From NCBI RefSeq assembly GCF_014192335.1, contig NZ_JACHXU010000002.1:451347-515346 (forward strand): a DNA stretch of 64,000 bases, read 5' to 3'. Within the stretch, counting starts at the first letter, position 1. Every line of letters starts with the position of its first letter. Positions 17,430 through 25,806 of the stretch are shown one piece after another. The position numbers and the translations under genes were made by a program. This DNA is from Aporhodopirellula rubra (GTDB taxonomy: Bacteria > Planctomycetota > Planctomycetia > Pirellulales > Pirellulaceae). The notes beneath the pieces were generated by a model. The model saw nothing but the letters and a program-made list of their open reading frames with translations. It had not been told where the DNA came from and did no database searches.

Positions 17430-18287
17430 TCAACCGGTGTTGCGTCCCACCTGCAATCCATCGGGCGCAAATATTCTGCGTCCTCCATCGACCGGCAAAC
17501 AGACGCCGGTGACAAAGGTGTTTTCACATAAGAACGCGACCGCATCGGCAACGTCTTGGCCGCAACCGATGCGACCGACCAACGTGCTGTCGGCGAGCGA
17601 TTGAACCGTTTTCTCGTCAACGTCCGGCGTCAGCATAACGGGTCCAGGCTGAACGCAATTAACGCGAACGCGATGATGACGGGCGCCCAATTCGACCGCG
17701 AGTGAACGCGTCATCACCTCCACGGCCGCCTTACTGGGAAAGTACGCGGCATGATCGGCATACGGACGCTCGGTCGCCCAATCGCCAATGTTGATGATCG
17801 CGCCACCATGAGCCTGGTTCGCCATCACGCGGCCCGCCGCTCGCCCGCACAGCAATGATGCGACGGAGTTGATTTGAAAGTATCGCCGGATTTCGTCACC
17901 GGTGATTTCATCGAGCTTGGTCGGCATCCAAATCGCGGCGCTGTTGACCAAAATGTCCAGCCGACCGAAGTGAGCATTCGTTTGATCAACGATTCGGTCG
18001 CAGGTTTCGTCTTCTTCGAGCGAACCGGTGACAACAAACGCATCTCGGCCGAACTGTTGTCTCCACTGAGTGGCCGCTTCGTTGGCCGGTTCGGCGCTCG
18101 TGTTCGCGTGGAGCGCGACATGACAACCTCGCCGAGACAATTCCTCGGCGATACACCGCCCCACTCTCGCCGCACCGCTTCCGGTAACTAACGCGACCGG
18201 GGCGTCGGTGTCGAAGGTCGTCTGCAGACTCGTGCGTGCAACCGCCAAACTTTTCGGGATGGGTAAATTCGGCGGTAACGGGCTCAA
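17430..18287 (-). CDS. Short-chain dehydrogenase, pteridine-reductase/FolM-like
   Basis: 285 residues with a Rossmann NAD(P)-binding fold: TGSGAARVG in the dinucleotide loop, NSAA in place of NNAG, and YFPSK as the YxxxK catalytic pair. The usual catalytic Ser is replaced by Asp in INIGDWA. This Asp-Tyr-Lys triad and the wording of the loop are features of pteridine reductase 1 and FolM (dihydromonapterin reductase), so reduction of a pterin is the best guess; other SDR substrates cannot be excluded. The start is TTG at 18287, overlapping the bioB stop by four bases (TTGA). A co-transcribed pterin/biotin pair is unusual. Confidence 0.72.
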   Translation of the reverse strand: MSPLPPNLPIPKSLAVARTSLQTTFDTDAPVALVTGSGAARVGRCIAEELSRRGCHVALHANTSAEPANEAATQWRQQFGRDAFVVTGSLEEDETCDRIVDQTNAHFGRLDILVNSAAIWMPTKLDEITGDEIRRYFQINSVASLLCGRAAGRVMANQAHGGAIINIGDWATERPYADHAAYFPSKAAVEVMTRSLAVELGARHHRVRVNCVQPGPVMLTPDVDEKTVQSLADSTLVGRIGCGQDVADAVAFLCENTFVTGVCLPVDGGRRIFAPDGLQVGRNTG

Positions 18288-19327
18288 CGATCCAAGCTCA
18301 CTTCTTCACACGATCCGGTAACCTCAAAACCGAGATCCGCGATCATGTCGTAGTCGGCTTGAGGTGCTTGGCCCTCGGTCGTGAGGTAGTCACCGACGAA
18401 CAAACTGTTCGCCACGTACAACCCTTGAGGCTGCAACGAACGGAGGTGCAGTTCACGACCACCGGCAATTCGCAACTCACGATTCGGTGCGACGAAGCGG
18501 AACATCGCGAGTGCCTTCAAGGCGTCTTGGGCCGACATCGCGTCGGTGCCTTCGAGCGGCGTGCCGTCGATGGCGTTAAGAATGTTGACAGGAATCGATT
18601 GCACACCGAGATCCGCGAGGTCGAACGCCATCGCAACGATGTCTTCTTTCGATTCGCCCATCCCGATGATGCCACCGCTGCACATTTCCATGCCAGCGTC
18701 GCGAACATTGCGGAGCGTTTGAACGCGGTCGGCGTACGTGTGCGTCGTGCAAATTTTCTCGTAGTGCGTTTCGCTCGAGTTCAGATTGTGGTTCACACGG
18801 TCGACGCCGCATGCCTTCAAACGTGCGGCCTGTTCGGTGGACAGCAGCCCCAAACACGCGCAGATGTCCAAACCGTATTTCTGCTTGATTTCGGGAACGA
18901 TCTCTTCGACGGCGGACATCTCGCGTTCGTTCGGTCCGCGGGCACTGATGACGAGGCAGTACGTTTTCGCACCTCGTTCGGCAGCGACGCGGGCCGCCTC
19001 CATCAGTTTGTCACGTTTGAGAATGTTGTATTTCGGTACGGGTGCGTCACTCACTTTCGATTGGCTGCAGTAGTGACAATCTTCGGCACACAAACCGCTC
19101 TTCGCGTTCATCAGAAAGTACAACTGAACGGAATTGCCGAAGTAATGATGCCGGATCCGGTAGCCGGCGGCCAAAATCGCAGGAACGTCCAAATCGGGTG
19201 CTTCGAGCATCGCTAACGCCTCCTCGCGAGTGATCGATCCGCCTGCGAGCACTCGATCAGCGAGCGCGTCGTAGGTTCCTGCGGGCGAAAACGTGGCGGT
19301 CGATGCGGTCGGAGATGCGACACTCAT
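18284..19327 (-). CDS. bioB: Biotin synthase
   Basis: 347 residues, standard length. A radical SAM enzyme that inserts sulfur into dethiobiotin to make biotin. The SAM cluster motif CAEDCHYCSQ (CxxxCxxC) is at about residues 80-89. The conserved run YNILKRDKLMEAA and MCSGGIIGMGES follow, together with the NxxxS and cysteine positions (YCLV, CACLG) that hold the auxiliary cluster. No other biotin genes (bioA, bioD, bioF) lie in the window. ATG start at 19327; its stop overlaps the SDR start, so the two genes are translationally coupled. Confidence 0.95.
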   Translation of the reverse strand: MSVASPTASTATFSPAGTYDALADRVLAGGSITREEALAMLEAPDLDVPAILAAGYRIRHHYFGNSVQLYFLMNAKSGLCAEDCHYCSQSKVSDAPVPKYNILKRDKLMEAARVAAERGAKTYCLVISARGPNEREMSAVEEIVPEIKQKYGLDICACLGLLSTEQAARLKACGVDRVNHNLNSSETHYEKICTTHTYADRVQTLRNVRDAGMEMCSGGIIGMGESKEDIVAMAFDLADLGVQSIPVNILNAIDGTPLEGTDAMSAQDALKALAMFRFVAPNRELRIAGGRELHLRSLQPQGLYVANSLFVGDYLTTEGQAPQADYDMIADLGFEVTGSCEEVSLDR

Positions 19328-19402
19328 GAGAGGGGTCTGTCGTGCGAGCGAAGAGAAACAGATGTGCTGACCGTTTTCGTTGAAAACCCGCCAGCACCAC
19401 GT

Positions 19403-20797
19403 TCATTTATCGTTGTCGAACGCCCGCTCGTCGGCAAGAGGGGCGGGCGAAGTCGCCGTGCGCCAAGTCGACGCAGCCTCCTCGGCCGGAGACACCACTC
19501 CCGCGAGCAACAGCCCGGCGACAATGGAAACCGCGGTCAACATCATGTTCGCTATCAATCGGACGCCGCCGGGAAAGTCGTCCCCGATCATCATCGCCGA
19601 CATTCCGAAAAACCCCAAACTGCCCGGCACCAACAGCAATAAACCGGGCATCAACATGATCGCCGACGGAAGCCCTTTCCACCGGGCAAACAGATTGCTC
19701 GAAACGCCCACAATCAACGCCGCGACCGCAACCGCCCCGAACGGCCCCAATATTTCGCTCGCTCCGCGGAGTGAGACAAACGCGATCACCGTTGATAACA
19801 AAATCCAAAACCCGTCGAGGATGCGTCCTCGAAACAGAATCCCGAACGCCACCGTGATCGGCAGCAGGACGAGCGAAGAACGAATCATGTCAGGCGGAAC
19901 CGGCAACGACGACGCGGGCACGTTGATCAACGTCGTGATGAAACCATTGCCCATCACCACCCCGAAGATCATCGTTAACAACGTCGTCATTGCTCCGGCG
20001 AACCGAGCCGAACCGGAGGCGAGGTTCTGCGTCGCGAGTTCGTTGACACTGACGGTCAATTGCAAACCAGGCAACAGAACCACCAACGCCGACGTGACCG
20101 TCAAAACGACACTGCCCCCAGGGAAGAACGCGTGGATGGCCCCTGCGAAAATCATCGCAATGAACCCCGCGACCACATTCACCAAGTGAGCGGGGAAGTT
20201 ACATCGCAACAGAATCGACACCACGATTCCGACGATCGATCCGACAAACGCAGCGGAAACCTGCACGATCTCGTTGCCACCGATCAAAACCGCAATCGTC
20301 GATCCCGCCAAACCGAACGCAACAATGTTCAGCCACATCGGGTACTCGTCATTGCAATGCTCGATGTCTTGAAGGCGTCGCCATGCTTCAGTAATCGAAA
20401 GCGACTCCTCATCAATCTCGCGCTGTAACTCGTACAACCGCGCGTACTTCGCCAGGTTGACGTCGACCGGGTAAACACGAATCAGCCGCGTCGATTCGGG
20501 GCGGGATTCAAACGTGACGAAGATCGCCGTCGGCGTCGAAAAGAACGCAGCGGGATTGCCGAGCGACCGGGCGACCGTCTCCATACGTTGATCGAGTTCA
20601 TAGGCGGGCGAACCACTCGCATGCAGATTGCGAGCCAGTTCGATAATGAACGTGCTAGTGGATTGATCGTCGATCGGTTGGCGCCTCGAGAAATGTCGCG
20701 TTAAAGAAATACGATTGGCGAAGCGGACGACGCCATGAGTGGTGATAACGTGTTGACGGAAAAAGTCTCGCACCTCGCCCGCTTCCAAAATCGACAA
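19403..20797 (-). CDS. ThrE-type threonine/serine exporter family membrane protein
   Basis: 464 residues. A soluble N-terminal part (HASGSPAYELDQRMETVARSLG, about 55-75) begins the DUF1212 domain, which continues into five helices. From about residue 300 a second set of helices matches the DUF3815-type half. Both halves in one chain is the arrangement of Corynebacterium ThrE, which exports threonine and serine. LLPGLQLTVSVNELATQNLASGSAR is the most family-like stretch. The substrate is not proven. The only standard start covering the N-terminal domain is TTG at 20797. It is followed by bioB 75 bases downstream and preceded by a strongly palindromic intergenic region. Confidence 0.8.
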   Translation of the reverse strand: MSILEAGEVRDFFRQHVITTHGVVRFANRISLTRHFSRRQPIDDQSTSTFIIELARNLHASGSPAYELDQRMETVARSLGNPAAFFSTPTAIFVTFESRPESTRLIRVYPVDVNLAKYARLYELQREIDEESLSITEAWRRLQDIEHCNDEYPMWLNIVAFGLAGSTIAVLIGGNEIVQVSAAFVGSIVGIVVSILLRCNFPAHLVNVVAGFIAMIFAGAIHAFFPGGSVVLTVTSALVVLLPGLQLTVSVNELATQNLASGSARFAGAMTTLLTMIFGVVMGNGFITTLINVPASSLPVPPDMIRSSLVLLPITVAFGILFRGRILDGFWILLSTVIAFVSLRGASEILGPFGAVAVAALIVGVSSNLFARWKGLPSAIMLMPGLLLLVPGSLGFFGMSAMMIGDDFPGGVRLIANMMLTAVSIVAGLLLAGVVSPAEEAASTWRTATSPAPLADERAFDNDK

Positions 20798-20957
20798 CGC
20801 GAACGAATTACCGGTAATTCGCCACCGACTAAATTCAGCGACGTGCCGTTCAACTGCGTCGTGTAGATCACCGAGCGTACAGCAGAACTCGTCGTTTGCC
20901 GAGTGTCATGGCGGGCCGTTGATGCCTTCGAACTTGGCCGATCCACCGAATCAATGC

Positions 20958-21063
20958 GAGAGCGTTTCCATTTTTTGTCGTAGCCGCCATCACTCAACGG
21001 TGGAGCACGTTCAGGTGAACGTAGCGACCGTTGAACACCTACGACAATTGCCGAAACGCTCTC
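20958..21063. repeat. Long nested imperfect inverted repeat
   Basis: Four nested arm pairs are visible: 20958-20968 with 21053-21063 (11 bp), 20975-20983 with 21039-21047 (9 bp), 20994-21001 with 21027-21034 (8 bp), and 21007-21013 with 21016-21022 (7 bp around a 2-base loop). It lies between the end of the cox operon (stop at 21133) and the ThrE-type gene (start 20797). It has no T-run after it, so it is not a standard terminator. It could be a degenerate small mobile or dispersed repeat, or a structured RNA 3' end. Confidence 0.7.
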
Positions 21064-21074
21064 GTGGCAGCTAC

Positions 21075-21125
21075 CTACGCCAGCGTGAGGTCCACCGCCG
21101 GGTGACGGTGGCTACGGCCGCGTAG
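21075..21125. repeat. Second hairpin directly after the phosphatase/cytochrome gene
   Basis: The inner arms 21092-21097 and 21106-21111 (CCACCG/CGGTGG) and the outer arms 21075-21080 and 21120-21125 (CTACGC/GCGTAG) form a nested hairpin that begins 8 bases past the stop codon at 21133. Together with the repeat at 20958-21063 it fills most of the intergenic gap. It may protect or end the operon transcript (inference). Confidence 0.55.
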
Positions 21126-21132
21126 AAACGCG

Positions 21133-22029
21133 TTAGTTTCGATAATCGCGATGACACGTCGTGCACGAAGTCTCGAGCTTTTCCATCAAGACATCCGCAT
21201 CCTGCACTCGGTTCGCTTTCAACGACTCATGCAACTCGACCGAGACCTTACTCGACGCTTCCATCCGTTGCCGCAGTTGCCACTCCGCCGTTTTCGGCAG
21301 ATGACGGTTTGACTCATGCAGCCCTTCCCGAACCAACAACGCGATTTGAACCGGATCCAAATCGGGATGCGTTTGCGGTGCGGTCCAACCTGCGTTTTTG
21401 CACAAGAGGAGACGTTCCATCGCGAGTCCCGAGTTCGCCATCGCGGTCACAAAACTATCCACTGGAGCCACCGAAACGAGCTCGGGAAGTTCGACGTCTT
21501 CGGCGGGCGGCGAGTAAGCGGCGACATCTCGCCAAAGCCCCGCGTAATTTTTGCTGGTACCGGCACGGCGTAGGATTTCGGTTCCTGCATCGTTATCCGC
21601 ATGACCGCCCGCGATGCAGGCGATCGCAGCGGCAGCGGGCCCGCGATGATGACCGTGGTGACAGTGCACGTAGATCGGCCCCTGAATCTCTCGCATTAAT
21701 CGAGCGAGCGAGAGCCCCGCGTTCGGATCCACACCGTCGTATCCGATCGGGATATGAATGTAGCGAAGCCCGTGTGCCTCCGCGGCCGCGACGTCTGGGA
21801 TCGCACCGTCGACACTGACCACGGTTCGAATCCCCATCGCGGCGAGCGACTCGAAATGGGTTTCACCTTCGGGTTCGGCTCCGCAGTAGATGCCGCCCGG
21901 TAATGAAAGCAGGTTTTGGGGGACGTTCCCCTTGGCGGTTGGATCCTGAGGCGACTCGGCGGCAACGAAACCTCCGCCGACGAGAACGATGAGAGCGGCG
22001 ATCGGGAACAGTCCACTGCGAATCATCAT
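21133..22029 (-). CDS. Periplasmic tyrosine-phosphatase-like protein fused to a cytochrome c'-like heme domain
   Basis: 298 residues from the ATG at 22029. This start follows a GGCAGG ribosome site and gives a proper signal peptide (MMIRSGLFPIAALIVLVGG...). An in-frame ATG at 22125 would add 32 residues before it. Residues about 35-165 resemble a dual-specificity/tyrosine phosphatase, with the P-loop HCHHGHHRG matching HCx5R. The C-terminal helical region (about 205-298) ends in CTTCHRDYR, which matches the CxxCHxxYR heme motif at the C-terminus of cytochrome c'. Secretion would put both parts in the periplasm, as heme attachment requires. It is last in the cox operon, so a redox role is likely; whether the phosphatase site is active is unknown. 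Confidence 0.65.
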   Translation of the reverse strand: MMIRSGLFPIAALIVLVGGGFVAAESPQDPTAKGNVPQNLLSLPGGIYCGAEPEGETHFESLAAMGIRTVVSVDGAIPDVAAAEAHGLRYIHIPIGYDGVDPNAGLSLARLMREIQGPIYVHCHHGHHRGPAAAAIACIAGGHADNDAGTEILRRAGTSKNYAGLWRDVAAYSPPAEDVELPELVSVAPVDSFVTAMANSGLAMERLLLCKNAGWTAPQTHPDLDPVQIALLVREGLHESNRHLPKTAEWQLRQRMEASSKVSVELHESLKANRVQDADVLMEKLETSCTTCHRDYRN

Positions 22030-22127
22030 CACCTGCCACTTCGCCTCACATACCTCACCATCGGTCGGCGGTATGCCGGGATCACTTGAGAAGAGTCGCA
22101 CACGCTTTCGCGTGAGATCCACCATTC

Positions 22128-22487
22128 TTACATTTCGGCGGAGGCAGCCGGTTCGTCAATTTTTGGTTCAAACGACGGCGACGTCATTTTGCTGTCGCTC
22201 AGCGTGAAAATCACGAACAGTCCCACAAACACGAACGACGACAGGAAAACGATGATGTTAAAGGGCTTGTCGTAGATCAAGTGCATGAAGATGCCCGCCA
22301 CCAAACAGGCCTTCACCGTTGCGATTCCCATCACGACCGCGATATCAAAACTGCCCAGATCGAGGCTCGCCTGAGCAACCGTGATAATGGTCAAGATAAC
22401 CAGCGCGAAAAACACACCGAACAATACCGGCAGTGGCATCGGGTGGGCGAAATCGGTTCCGTCGTCTGAATGTCCGTGAGCAGCCAT
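22128..22487 (-). CDS. ctaF: Cytochrome c oxidase subunit IV (prokaryotic caa3 type)
   Basis: 119 residues with three hydrophobic segments (LPVLFGVFFALVILTIITVAQ, IAVVMGIATVKACLVAGIFMHL, IIVFLSSFVFVGLFVIFTLS), the pattern of the small COX4_pro subunit. The KACLVAGIFMHL stretch is typical of the family. It stabilises the oxidase in the membrane and has no cofactor. ATG start, 72 bases after the subunit III gene, and the last subunit gene of the oxidase operon. Confidence 0.85.
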   Translation of the reverse strand: MAAHGHSDDGTDFAHPMPLPVLFGVFFALVILTIITVAQASLDLGSFDIAVVMGIATVKACLVAGIFMHLIYDKPFNIIVFLSSFVFVGLFVIFTLSDSKMTSPSFEPKIDEPAASAEM

Positions 22488-22559
22488 GAGCGCGTTCTGA
22501 AATGGAAAAGAAAGGTGGTGGGTAGTGTCAAAAAAACTCGACCGCGTCGAGCCCGTCCG

Positions 22560-23807
22560 CTATCGGATCAAGTACAGGAGCGGGAACAGGTAGATCCAAA
22601 TCAAGTCGACCAAGTGCCAGTAAAGACCGACATAATCGACGGGGCCGAAGTACTGACGGTTGAAGTCATGGCGAATCGCACGAATCAGCAACCACACCAA
22701 CACGCCGATACCCGCGAGAATGTGAATCGCGTGCACGCCCGTCATGCAGTAGTAGATGCCGAAGAACACGCCGGCCTGGCGTTTTGTCTGGACGTCTTTC
22801 TCGACCGTGGCGATGCCCATATCGGCTTCGACACCCGGAGGCACGACCTGACCGCTCGCCATGGCGGTTTGAGCCTGTTTGGCTTCGAGCATGGCCTTCG
22901 CACCCGTGTTCAAATCGCTTTCAGCGAGCAATTCCATCGCGACGTCGTCGCTCTCGACATCGAGTGCCGGGGCGGCCGCGTGAGTTTCCGCAGCATGAGC
23001 GTCCTCCGCGTGTTCATGATCCGCGTGCCCGTGTCCAGCATCAGCAGCACCATGGTCGCCATCGACGTGAGCGACGGTGTGTTCACCGCCCCCGCTTTCG
23101 AGAACCATGCCCAACCCGACGCCACCGAAGAAGCTGAGGCAAACAACGAGCAACGGCTTGGCACATGCGTATTGGAATTTGTTATCAGTTACCTTCGCCC
23201 AAACCAACCACGCGAACACACCGATCAGCAGCAACGCGAACGGGGCACACAGATAGTAAAGGCTGTGCGTGAGGAAGTAGGCCGTGCTCTCACTAAAGCC
23301 GTGTTGATCGACAATCTGCTGAGCCGTCGGGTGCGGGTTGGCTTCGTCATAGAAGTACGATCCTGGTGGCAAGAGCCCCATGCCCCATTTGTGCGAATAC
23401 TCGATCGATTTCACGCCGAGGAAGACCATCGCACAGGAAAGCGTACTGGCGATCATCACGACGAGCTTCTTGTACTCTTCGGTTTGGGCACATCGAACGG
23501 CCCACGCCATCGTCAATGAACTGAACAGCAGCACCCCAGTGTTGATCGCACCGAGTTTGGTGTTTAGGAATTGGCTGCACCCCTCGAACACTTCGGGTCG
23601 CAACATGCGGAACATTGCGTAGGCACAGAACATGCCGCTGAAGAACAGAATTTCTGTCGTCAGGAACAACCAAATCCCCAGCTTGCCGCTGTCAAATTGT
23701 TGTTCGGGCGTGTCGAAATGGTGAGCCAGCCACGCGGGATGGTCATGGTCGTGACCATGTTCGTCGTGCGTTTCCGATTCGGAGGAGTGGGAGTCGATCG
23801 TTGCCAT
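22560..23807 (-). CDS. ctaE: Cytochrome c oxidase subunit III with histidine-rich insertion
   Basis: About 415 residues from the ATG at 23807 (a GTG at 23855 is also in frame). The core is a normal subunit III: KLGIWLFLTTEILFFSGMFCAYAMFR in the first helices, the SIEYSHKWGMGLLPPGSYF loop, and a C-terminal HAIHILAGIGVLVWLL...YVGLYWHLVDLIWIYLFPLLYL. Between two helices there is an extra hydrophilic segment of about 107 residues (22780-23100) that starts with a His/Asp/Ala-rich run. The N-terminus is also His-rich (HDEHGHDHDHP). Ordinary subunit III has about 200-270 residues. The insertion could bind copper or be a flexible loop (inference). Confidence 0.9.
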   Translation of the reverse strand: MATIDSHSSESETHDEHGHDHDHPAWLAHHFDTPEQQFDSGKLGIWLFLTTEILFFSGMFCAYAMFRMLRPEVFEGCSQFLNTKLGAINTGVLLFSSLTMAWAVRCAQTEEYKKLVVMIASTLSCAMVFLGVKSIEYSHKWGMGLLPPGSYFYDEANPHPTAQQIVDQHGFSESTAYFLTHSLYYLCAPFALLLIGVFAWLVWAKVTDNKFQYACAKPLLVVCLSFFGGVGLGMVLESGGGEHTVAHVDGDHGAADAGHGHADHEHAEDAHAAETHAAAPALDVESDDVAMELLAESDLNTGAKAMLEAKQAQTAMASGQVVPPGVEADMGIATVEKDVQTKRQAGVFFGIYYCMTGVHAIHILAGIGVLVWLLIRAIRHDFNRQYFGPVDYVGLYWHLVDLIWIYLFPLLYLIR

Positions 23808-23983
23808 GTGCCGAAAACCGTTCGCTGATGAACCGCCCGCGATGAGGGCGACCACGCATGAATGTGTCGAAGTGAAAAGTAAACTAACTAGCGGGGCGAC
23901 CCATGTCGCCCGGTTCCGGAACGTGGAGTGGGCAACCGCCCGCCACCACGTTCATAATCAATAACTCGTTCGCCGAGGCTTCC

Positions 23984-25705
23984 CTAGTGATGAGCCGGGA
24001 CTTCCGCCGGCTGCTCTTCGGGAACCAACTTACGTTCAGGTTCAGTAGAGATGTATTTCTCTTCCTGCGAATCCCACTCGATGTTGTGGAAATCATATGG
24101 ATCGCCCACAACCGGTGGACGTTCAAAGTTGTAATACGGTGGAGGACTGGTGCAGGCCCATTCGAGCGTTGCTCCACCCCATGGGTTTGCTGGTGCCCGT
24201 CGTCCCTTTGCCAGCGACGCCATCAAAACGATAAACGCGTACAGCAATCCACATCCGAGCAACAAGGCACCATAGGTGCTCATTTGATGCAGGAATGCGA
24301 ACTCGGGATCGTAGGTCGCGTAACGACGTGGCATCCCGCGGCTGCCCAATACGAACTGTGGCAGGAACGTGCCGTTGAATCCAAGGAAGACCAACAGGGA
24401 CGCGATGCGGCCGTGGAATTCGTTGTACATCTTGCCGACCATCTTCGGCCACCAGTGGAACACGCCACCCAAGAACGCGATCAACGTTCCGCCGACCATC
24501 ACGTAGTGGAAGTGGGCAACAACAAAGTACGTGTCGTGCAGGTGCAAGTCCGTCGCGAGGGTTCCGAGGAACAACCCTGTCAAACCACCGATCGTGAACA
24601 AGAAAATGAACGAGATCGCGTAGCACATCGGGGTCGTCAAACTGATCGAACCCTTGTACATCGTCGCGAGCCAGTTAAACACCTTGATCGCCGACGGTAC
24701 CGAAACGGTAAACGTCAATGCCGAGAAGATGATTGTGGTCAACGAGCTCATGCCCGATGTGAACATGTGGTGTCCCCAGACCAGGAAGCCCAGCAGGGCG
24801 ATCGCGATCGAGGAGTAAGCGATGAAGCGATATCCGAAGATGTGCTTGTGACTGTGAACACTGATCAATTCACTGATGATACCGAACGCCGGCAAAATCA
24901 TGATGTAAACAGCGGGGTGGCTGTAGAACCAGAAGAAGTGCTGGTACGTGACCGGGTCACCGTTGAATTCAGGATCAAAAATCCCGACGTGCATCGTGCG
25001 TTCTGCGATCAGCAACAACAACGTGATACCAAGAACGGGTGTTGCCAAAACTTGGATGATGCTCGTCGCATAGGTCGCCCACAGGAACAATGGCATCTTG
25101 AACCAGGTCATCCCTGGCGGACGCATCGTGTTGATCGTGACGATGAAGTTCAAACCGGTAAAAATCGAACTGAACCCGAGGATAAACGCACCCAGGGTGG
25201 CGAGGATCACCGACGTGTCCGTCGTTGTGCTGTAAGGCGTGTAGAACGTCCATCCCGTATCCAGACCGCTGCTGAACAGAGCCGAAACGAAGAAGATCGC
25301 TCCAAAACACCACAGATAGAAACTGCTCAAGTTCAATCGCGGGAACGCGACGTCCTTCGCCCCCAGCATCACCGGAACAAGAAAGTTGCCCAATGCCGCC
25401 GGGATACTCGGGATGATGAACAGGAACACCATGATCGCACCGTGAAGGGTGAAGACCTGGTTGTAGATATTGTTCGCTTCCGCACCCGTGAACATCCAAC
25501 CTTCAGGATCGAGCAGGTGAAGGCGAATCGCCAACGCGAGCAGACCACCGACGGCGAACGCGGTCATCACACCGACCAAGTACATCAATCCGATGCGTTT
25601 GTGATCGAGCGTGAAGATCCAACTCAGGATGCCTGAGGAATTGGTGAGGTAGTTTTCGCGATCAGTCGGATAGCCGGGGTCGCGGCTGGTGATGGCGGTG
25701 GACAT
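23984..25705 (-). CDS. ctaD: Cytochrome c oxidase subunit I, A2-type heme-copper oxidase
   Basis: 573 residues, 12 or more helices. It reduces oxygen to water at a heme-CuB centre and pumps protons. Heme and CuB ligands are visible: [10 protein letters not shown] (low-spin heme His), WFYSHPAVY (CuB His and cross-linked Tyr), VWGHHMF (two CuB His) and [13 protein letters not shown] (heme ligands). The motif YSHPAVY instead of GHPEVY marks the A2 subfamily, in which Tyr-Ser replace the usual Glu at the end of the D channel, as in Rhodothermus and Thermus caa3. ATG start; a GAGGA ribosome site lies upstream. Its neighbours are subunits II and III. Confidence 0.97.
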   Translation of the reverse strand: MSTAITSRDPGYPTDRENYLTNSSGILSWIFTLDHKRIGLMYLVGVMTAFAVGGLLALAIRLHLLDPEGWMFTGAEANNIYNQVFTLHGAIMVFLFIIPSIPAALGNFLVPVMLGAKDVAFPRLNLSSFYLWCFGAIFFVSALFSSGLDTGWTFYTPYSTTTDTSVILATLGAFILGFSSIFTGLNFIVTINTMRPPGMTWFKMPLFLWATYATSIIQVLATPVLGITLLLLIAERTMHVGIFDPEFNGDPVTYQHFFWFYSHPAVYIMILPAFGIISELISVHSHKHIFGYRFIAYSSIAIALLGFLVWGHHMFTSGMSSLTTIIFSALTFTVSVPSAIKVFNWLATMYKGSISLTTPMCYAISFIFLFTIGGLTGLFLGTLATDLHLHDTYFVVAHFHYVMVGGTLIAFLGGVFHWWPKMVGKMYNEFHGRIASLLVFLGFNGTFLPQFVLGSRGMPRRYATYDPEFAFLHQMSTYGALLLGCGLLYAFIVLMASLAKGRRAPANPWGGATLEWACTSPPPYYNFERPPVVGDPYDFHNIEWDSQEEKYISTEPERKLVPEEQPAEVPAHH

Positions 25706-25806
25706 GATTGGAGTGTCCTCTTGGAAGACGATCGAAATTGATTTGGGATGGAATGGTCGGTGGTCTGCGTCTGCTCTTCGATGGCAAACGCGGCCAAACC
25801 GAATGT

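Noticed and set aside
18236-19216. 326-residue plus-strand frame opposite bioB
   Set aside because: bioB on the other strand carries all family motifs; this frame has none.
20958-21063. Rho-independent terminator for the oxidase operon
   Set aside because: No T-run follows on the minus strand, and the loop and bulges are too large; kept as an inverted repeat only.
22470-23519. 349-residue plus-strand frame opposite the subunit III gene
   Set aside because: Antisense shadow of the subunit III gene and its His-rich insertion.
23903-25636. 577-residue plus-strand frame opposite coxA
   Set aside because: Antisense to the clear cytochrome oxidase subunit I gene; composition (Arg/Gln/Asp-rich, no hydrophobic core) is that of a shadow frame.
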